Source: Chloroflexota bacterium (GTDB lineage: Bacteria; Chloroflexota; Dehalococcoidia; Bin125). From it: a stretch of 64,000 bases of DNA. The position numbers and the translations under genes were made by a program. Under the pieces are notes generated by a model. The model made no database searches and had not been told where the DNA came from. It saw only the letters and a list, made by a program, of their open reading frames with translations. Positions 59,500 to 64,000 of this stretch are shown here, piece after piece; positions within the stretch are counted from its first letter, which is position 1, and the number at the start of each line of letters is the position of its first letter. Where the stretch lies: NCBI GenBank assembly GCA_028874365.1, contig JAPPJZ010000008.1, positions 62,001 to 126,000 of the forward strand, in the 5' to 3' direction.

Positions 59500-60911
59500 T
59501 CAGCGGTTCCCGTCCCCGATTCAATCGGGGACCCGCCCAGTTCGCGCGTCCCCGCGCCATTCGTTGAGGCAGCTCGCGCACCATTCGAGAACTGGTGCTG
59601 AGGCTCCGTCCGAGCGACGAGGCTGGCAATCAACGGCCTCACAAACCGGATCGGCGGACCCGGAATCCTTGGATTCGGGATGTAGTGGGCGAGCGCGAAG
59701 AAGATCATCGCCGCGATCAGACAAAATACGAACGTCACCAGCAGGTAGTCGTACGAACCGGTAATGTCGTAGATCGCCCCACCGACGGTCGGGACGAGAA
59801 ACTGACCAATCGTCTCGATCATGAACATCGTGCCCATGATCGCCCCGAAGTGCGCCATCCCGAACACCTTGGGAAGGATCAACGGTTCCAGAACCGGTCC
59901 GCCGGCCGATCCGATGAACCAGCAGAAGATGAAGATCCCGATCGCCAGATAGAGCATCGGTCCGTGCAGCACGAGCAGGATGGTCATGCCAACCGCCATG
60001 ATCGCCGCCAGGCCGACCGAAGCGAGTTCGATCGATGGGATGCGCTCCGCCAGCAACCCGAATGCGGGCCGTGAGATCAGACCGCCCAATCCCTGGGCGA
60101 AGACAATCAGCGCGATCGTCTCCCTGGCGATGCCGTAGGACTCGTACACCGGCACGCCGTTGAACATCCAGCCGAACATGCCGAAGAAGAACAGCATGAA
60201 GGCCATTGCGATCACCCAGAAGTTCCAGGTGCGAATCGCCTCGCTGACGGTCAGTCCACCGAACCCCCCGGTGCGTCCTGCCGCCCCGTTCGCCGGCGCC
60301 GGCTCGCCGTCGACCTCCAGGCCCATGTCGTGCGGATGGTCGCGGACCATGAATAGCCCGATAGGCATGAAACTCACCGCGAGAATCACGGCGGCGAAGA
60401 TGAACGAGGCCTCCCAGCCCACGTCGTCGATGATCCGTTGCATCACGGGGACCAGGACCACGCCCAGCGAGAAGCCCATCGCCATGATCCCGACCGCGCG
60501 GCCGCGCTTGCGCTCGAACCAGCGGGAGATCAGCACCTGGAAGGGGATGTAGAACATGAAGCCGCGGAAGAAGGCGTTGATCGACGAGTAGAGGTACCAC
60601 TCCCACATCGAAGCCGTGAACGCGAGCAACACGTACGAGCCGCAGGTGAACACCGTGCCCCAGATGATCGAGCGGCGCGGCCCCCAGCGATCGACGACTT
60701 TGCCGGCCAGCGGTGAGCCGAGGCCGCTGATCAGGAACGAGATTGAGATTCCGGTCTGCAGCAGAGTCCGCGACCAGCCGAACTCTTCCTCCAGCGGGGT
60801 CACGTAGAGACCCAGCACCCAGAAGGAGACGCCCGAAGCGATGGCCATACCAATCACGGCGACGAACAGCAGGTACCAGCCGTAGTAGGCCTTGCGCAGT
60901 TTGGTGATCAC
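59496..60911 (-). CDS. Major facilitator superfamily permease
   Basis: A 471-residue transporter with about twelve membrane segments. Landmarks: YYGWYLLFVAVIGMAIASGVSFWVLGLYVTPLEEEFGWSRTLLQTGISISFLISGLGSPLAGKVVDRWGPRR (loop 2-3 motif GxxxDRxGxRR), SRWFERKRGRAVGIMAMGFSLGVVL (motif before helix 5), GLGGLISRPAFGLLAERIPSIELA and EPLILPKVFGMAHFGAIMGTMFMIETIGQFLVPTVGGAIYD. The FGWSRT with SRWFxxKRGxAxGI pattern is typical of the monocarboxylate/oxalate:formate-like (MCT/OFA) branch. A short hydrophilic C-terminal tail follows. Substrate unknown; a small carboxylate is plausible. Confidence 0.9.
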   Translation of the reverse strand: MITKLRKAYYGWYLLFVAVIGMAIASGVSFWVLGLYVTPLEEEFGWSRTLLQTGISISFLISGLGSPLAGKVVDRWGPRRSIIWGTVFTCGSYVLLAFTASMWEWYLYSSINAFFRGFMFYIPFQVLISRWFERKRGRAVGIMAMGFSLGVVLVPVMQRIIDDVGWEASFIFAAVILAVSFMPIGLFMVRDHPHDMGLEVDGEPAPANGAAGRTGGFGGLTVSEAIRTWNFWVIAMAFMLFFFGMFGWMFNGVPVYESYGIARETIALIVFAQGLGGLISRPAFGLLAERIPSIELASVGLAAIMAVGMTILLVLHGPMLYLAIGIFIFCWFIGSAGGPVLEPLILPKVFGMAHFGAIMGTMFMIETIGQFLVPTVGGAIYDITGSYDYLLVTFVFCLIAAMIFFALAHYIPNPRIPGPPIRFVRPLIASLVARTEPQHQFSNGARAASTNGAGTRELGGSPIESGTGTAD

Positions 60912-61046
60912 GAGGGTCTCGGGCAGCCCATCGGCGCCTCGGTGGCGTGTGGTCGACGCCCTGCGGATGGGCGAACAGCCGAATTCTATCGCGGCTCGGC
61001 TCCGCGACCTATCGCTCCCGCTGCTGAGCAGGCGCCACGGAGCGGA

Positions 61047-61760
61047 TCAGCCGCCCGGCAGCTCGATCGCCGCGGCTGCCTCGATGACCTGACCCTCTAC
61101 CGCCGCTACGGCCGTGATCGCATTCGATGAGCGGAGCTGGATCCAGGGATGACGGCGCGAACCGCCGTCGTAGCTCAGCGCGCTGGATCTCGACAGCCAG
61201 GCCTGTCGCACGTCGTGTTCGCAGGGAATCTCCGACGCCGCGCCGCTGCCGTTGCTCGGCTGCACGACCAGCAGCGGGTCGTAGCGGACGATGGCGACCG
61301 CCGCAGCGTCGGTGGTCGGCGAGTGCAGGGTCACCGTGAGTCCGTCGCCGACATCGAAGCTCGAGATGATCGAGTCGTCGCCCCGCTCGACGTTGACCTC
61401 GCCGACGCTGGGCAGGTACTTCCAGTGCGCCGCAATCGCGTCGCGCGCCGCTTCCGAGTTGACGACCGCATCGACGACGTAGAGCGCGGGAATCATGCCG
61501 ACCCGACAGCCCACCATCAGCAGCGCTTCGCGATACGGTCCGACGGGACTGTCGGCGCGGTCGATCACGCTGACGCGCCCATAGGTCGGGGCCGAACGGG
61601 TGACTACGTCGGGCAGGTTGCGGCGCGCACTAGCGACCGGAATCTCGTAGGTGATGTGTTGGACCAGCGCCTCACCGATCTCCCAGGGAGGGGCAGGCGC
61701 GTCGCTCTCGGCGTTGACGACGGGCAGGTTGGCACTCTCGATCAGACCGGTTTCTGGCAT
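61047..61760 (-). CDS. Acetoacetate decarboxylase-fold protein
   Basis: A 237-residue protein of the ADC superfamily type: ESANLPVVNAESDAPAPPWEIGEALVQHITYEIP, EALLMVGCRVGMIPALYVVDAVVNSEAARDAIAAHW and LPSVGEVNVERGDDSIISSFDVGDGLTVTLHSPTTD. In acetoacetate decarboxylase a lysine of the GREhFGxPKK motif forms the Schiff base; here the corresponding stretch is AAHWKYLPS with a single lysine, so it is one of the related, functionally undefined or aldolase-type members. It is a separate minus-strand gene between the MFS and DegV genes. Fold confidence is moderate; reaction unknown. Confidence 0.6.
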   Translation of the reverse strand: MPETGLIESANLPVVNAESDAPAPPWEIGEALVQHITYEIPVASARRNLPDVVTRSAPTYGRVSVIDRADSPVGPYREALLMVGCRVGMIPALYVVDAVVNSEAARDAIAAHWKYLPSVGEVNVERGDDSIISSFDVGDGLTVTLHSPTTDAAAVAIVRYDPLLVVQPSNGSGAASEIPCEHDVRQAWLSRSSALSYDGGSRRHPWIQLRSSNAITAVAAVEGQVIEAAAAIELPGG

Positions 61761-61816
61761 GATGCTTCCCTCCCGCCGAGCTGTTCGTTCCCGGCCGATT
61801 CGCGGTGGCCCGAGTG

Positions 61817-62683
61817 CTAGGACGGCGCAGATGGGGCTTGGCAGAATCCCATCCCCCAGGCACCCGCGCCGAGCAGTCCGCCGACCGTTGGTCCCAGCTC
61901 GGTGACATGAATCTCGTCCACCGACAGCCGTGCCGACGCCTTGTTGCTCAAGCGCTCGGCCGCATCGGGCGCGAGCGCATGCGTGACCACGAGGATGGCC
62001 GGCTGATCTCCCAGGATGTCGGCCGCCCGATCGAGCAGCGTTGCCTCGGCCTCGTCCTCATCGTCGGCGAGATCGACCGCCTTGATCCGGTCGCGCGCGC
62101 GGAAGACGGGCACGCCGAAGTCCAGGGGACCGATGCCGCTCTGCGACTGCACGGCGGACAACTCGCCGGCCTGGTCGAGCCCATCAACATCGGGCGCGAC
62201 CATGAAGATGTCGGCGCTGCCGGTGACCTCGTCGAGCGCACGTTCGACCGCCTCCCGATCGCCACCGCCCTGCGCGATTCGCGCCAGGGCGAGCGCGATC
62301 GCGGCCTGGGCGGCGGTCGAGCGCGGCGTTTGATGAATCCTGACTGCGCGCTCGTGAAAGTGCTCAATGCGCCGCGACGCGAACTCGGCGGCGTCGAACG
62401 AGGGACTGGACGACCCGAACGCCTGGCACAGGCAGATCACCGGTTCGTCGGTCTCGGCCGCGGCTTCCATGAACGCGGACTCCCAGTCCTCGGACGTGAC
62501 GCCGTTCAGCGTCAACCGCTCTCCCCGCCCAAGCGCTTCGTAGAACTCGGCGTGGCTCTGTTCGCCCTGGCTGTAGTACGTGGCGCCGAGGCTGTAGCCA
62601 ACTGGCGCCGTGCGCAGGCCCCGCTCCGCGACAAGCTCGGCGGAGAGATCCACGGAGGAATCACAGACAATGGCGACCGACAT
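61817..62683 (-). CDS. DegV-family fatty-acid-binding protein
   Basis: A 288-residue protein: VAIVCDSSVDLSAELVAERGLRTAPVGYSLGATYY (N-terminal DegV strand with the CDSSxDL motif), TLNGVTSEDWESAFMEAAAETDEPVICLCQAFGSSSPSFDAAEFASRR and the second domain from GPLDFGVPVFRARDRIKAV. DegV/FakB proteins bind a single fatty acid in the cleft and present it to a FakA kinase; no FakA gene lies here. The spacing of SS..SFDAA fits the family's S-rich ligand loop. Codon use is ordinary for the region. Neighbours do not clarify the role. Confidence 0.85.
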   Translation of the reverse strand: MSVAIVCDSSVDLSAELVAERGLRTAPVGYSLGATYYSQGEQSHAEFYEALGRGERLTLNGVTSEDWESAFMEAAAETDEPVICLCQAFGSSSPSFDAAEFASRRIEHFHERAVRIHQTPRSTAAQAAIALALARIAQGGGDREAVERALDEVTGSADIFMVAPDVDGLDQAGELSAVQSQSGIGPLDFGVPVFRARDRIKAVDLADDEDEAEATLLDRAADILGDQPAILVVTHALAPDAAERLSNKASARLSVDEIHVTELGPTVGGLLGAGAWGMGFCQAPSAPS

Positions 62684-62849
62684 GGCGTCTCTCGCCTTCC
62701 TGGTCGAACGCTGTCCAAACGCTGATGCGGCCGGCCGCCGCGGCGCGGTCAGAATGCTAGCATCTTCGCACGCCGCCTATCCGCCGCGATAGCGCGATCC
62801 GGCCGTGGAATCCGCCCACGATTGCCGCACAGCGAGCAGCGAGTCTGTC

Positions 62850-64000
62850 ATGAAATTCGGCATCTTCTACGAACATTCCGTGCAGCGCCCCTGGACCGAG
62901 ACCTCGGAGTGGCGCGTCTACCACCAAGCGCTGGAACAGATCTGCCTGGCCGATGAACTCGGATTCGACCAGGTCTGGGAAGTGGAGCACCACTTCCTTG
63001 AGGAGTACAGCCACTCGCCGGCCCCAGAGGTCTTCCTCTCGGCCGCCGCCGCGATGACCGAGAACATCCACATCGGCCAGGGCATCGCGCTCTGTCTGCC
63101 GCAGGTCAATCACCCGGCCCGCGTCGCCGAACGCGCCGCGGCGCTCGACATCATCTCCAACGGTCGGCTCGAATTCGGTACCGGCCGCGCCGCGACCTGG
63201 ACCGAGTTGGGCGGCTTCCAGGTCGAGCCCGACGACACCAAGGACATGTGGGACGAGGTGATTCGCGCGATCCCGCACATGTGGACCAACGAGATCGCCG
63301 GTTGGGACGGCAAGTACTTCTCGATGCCCGAGCGCGCCATCATCCCCAAGCCTGTGCAGAAGCCGCACCCGCCGATGTGGGTAGCGGTCTCGAGCCCCGA
63401 AACCGCGATCCAGGCCGCTGAGCGCGGTATGGGTCTGCTCGGCGTGTCGATCGGCACGCCGGCCCAGTACGAGCAGCGGATCGCCGACTACCGCCGCGTG
63501 ATCCGCAACGCCGACCCGGTGGGCAAGTTCGTCAACAACCAGGTCAACGGCGTCGGTTGGATGTACACCGGCGAGACCGACGAGGAAGCGCTCGCCCTGG
63601 GCGGCGCTGGAGCGATGGCTTTCATGAGCGCCGCCGCCCACCTGGTCGGCGTCGGCAGCATCTACCCGTCGCCCGCCTACAGCTCGCAGGCCTCGGCGAT
63701 CCAGCTTCGCGATCGCCCCGGCGACGTGATCAATCCGCTCCAGCAGGGCACACCGATCGGCAATCCCGAGACAGTGATCGCCGCGCTGCGTCAGTGGGAA
63801 GAGATCGGCGTCGACCGCATGGTCTTCCTGATCAACTTCGACCAGGTCGTGCCGCACGAGAAGATCCTCGCCTCGCTCAAGCTCTTCGCCCGCGAAGTCA
63901 TGCCCGCCTTCGAGGAGCCGGAGCGCGCACCGCTGACCCGACTGCCTGACTTCGATGCCGTCGAGGAAGTCGGCCTGCTCGCCGCAGCCGGCGGTGGCGA
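62850..64000 (+). CDS. Luciferase-like (LLM) monooxygenase, 3' end outside window
   Basis: The frame starts at ATG 62850 and runs to the window edge (383 residues present). It is of the LuxA-like type with EVEHHFLEEYSHSPAPEVFLSAAAAMTENIHIGQGIALCLPQVNHPARVAERAAALDIISNGRLEFGTGRAATWTELGGFQVEPDDTKDMWDEVIRAIPHMW, then KPVQKPHPPMWVAVSSPETAIQAAERGMGLLGVS. The EHHF motif with SNGRLEFGTGR is typical of FMN-dependent alkanal-type monooxygenases. It is the fifth luciferase-like protein in the window. Substrate unknown; the C-terminal part may extend another 10-60 residues. Confidence 0.88.
   Translation, partial: MKFGIFYEHSVQRPWTETSEWRVYHQALEQICLADELGFDQVWEVEHHFLEEYSHSPAPEVFLSAAAAMTENIHIGQGIALCLPQVNHPARVAERAAALDIISNGRLEFGTGRAATWTELGGFQVEPDDTKDMWDEVIRAIPHMWTNEIAGWDGKYFSMPERAIIPKPVQKPHPPMWVAVSSPETAIQAAERGMGLLGVSIGTPAQYEQRIADYRRVIRNADPVGKFVNNQVNGVGWMYTGETDEEALALGGAGAMAFMSAAAHLVGVGSIYPSPAYSSQASAIQLRDRPGDVINPLQQGTPIGNPETVIAALRQWEEIGVDRMVFLINFDQVVPHEKILASLKLFAREVMPAFEEPERAPLTRLPDFDAVEEVGLLAAAGGG

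Overview
The window is GC-rich bacterial chromosome, densely packed with operons and showing no phage, insertion sequence, CRISPR array, rRNA or recognisable tRNA. The gene set suggests a free-living aerobic heterotroph, most likely of the Chloroflexota (Chloroflexus-type malyl-CoA lyase, PAC2 protein, SufR-led suf operon, many luciferase-like monooxygenases). An actinobacterium is the main alternative. This placement is inference from gene content and protein resemblance; no database search was run.

Layout: 1-3.0 kb has two LysM proteins around a crotonase. 3.1-9.8 kb holds an NTF2-like protein, a family III CoA-transferase, the TldD/TldE protease pair, three small hotdog (MaoC/FAS1-like) proteins and a DinB-like protein. 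9.8-18 kb is a run of minus-strand genes: glyoxalase-II-like hydrolase, PAC2 protein, luciferase-like oxidoreductase, HhH-GPD protein, glutamate dehydrogenase, acyl-CoA dehydrogenase, RskA-like anti-sigma factor, sigma factor and cupin. 18-25 kb, on the plus strand, has an M23 peptidase coupled to a kinase-fold protein that has lost its catalytic residues, then a catabolic-looking set (VOC protein, HpaB-type monooxygenase, GNAT, two tandem SDRs). 25-30.6 kb is a Zn/Mn ABC transporter followed by a P-type ATPase. 30.6-34 kb has a malyl-CoA lyase homologue, a luciferase-like oxidoreductase, phosphoglycerate mutase and a HIT protein.

34-44.5 kb is the most distinctive part. A LivGFHM branched-chain-type ABC transporter runs convergently into four substrate-binding-protein genes, and one of these is a single polypeptide with two complete binding domains. 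LivH has no ordinary start codon in frame at its proper N-terminus; an ATA codon sits exactly where a start should be, behind a strong Shine-Dalgarno sequence.

44.5-52.6 kb has two tandem luciferase-like paralogues, a HicB/HicA toxin-antitoxin pair, two crotonases, an AI-2E-family membrane protein, a small four-cysteine protein, a metallo-beta-lactamase-fold hydrolase and an orphan heme-type ABC ATPase. 52.7-59.5 kb is a complete suf operon (sufR-C-B-D, a Rieske ferredoxin, sufS-U-T). The right edge has an MFS permease, an acetoacetate-decarboxylase-like protein, a DegV protein and a truncated luciferase-like oxidoreductase.

The overall picture is import of varied small organic acids or amides, activation to CoA thioesters (CoA-transferase, acyl-CoA dehydrogenase, crotonases, hotdog proteins, malyl-CoA lyase) and oxidative attack by flavin enzymes (five luciferase-like proteins plus HpaB), supported by Fe-S assembly and metal uptake. 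Two intergenic regions carry tandem arrays with a strict 10-bp period that no gene explains.
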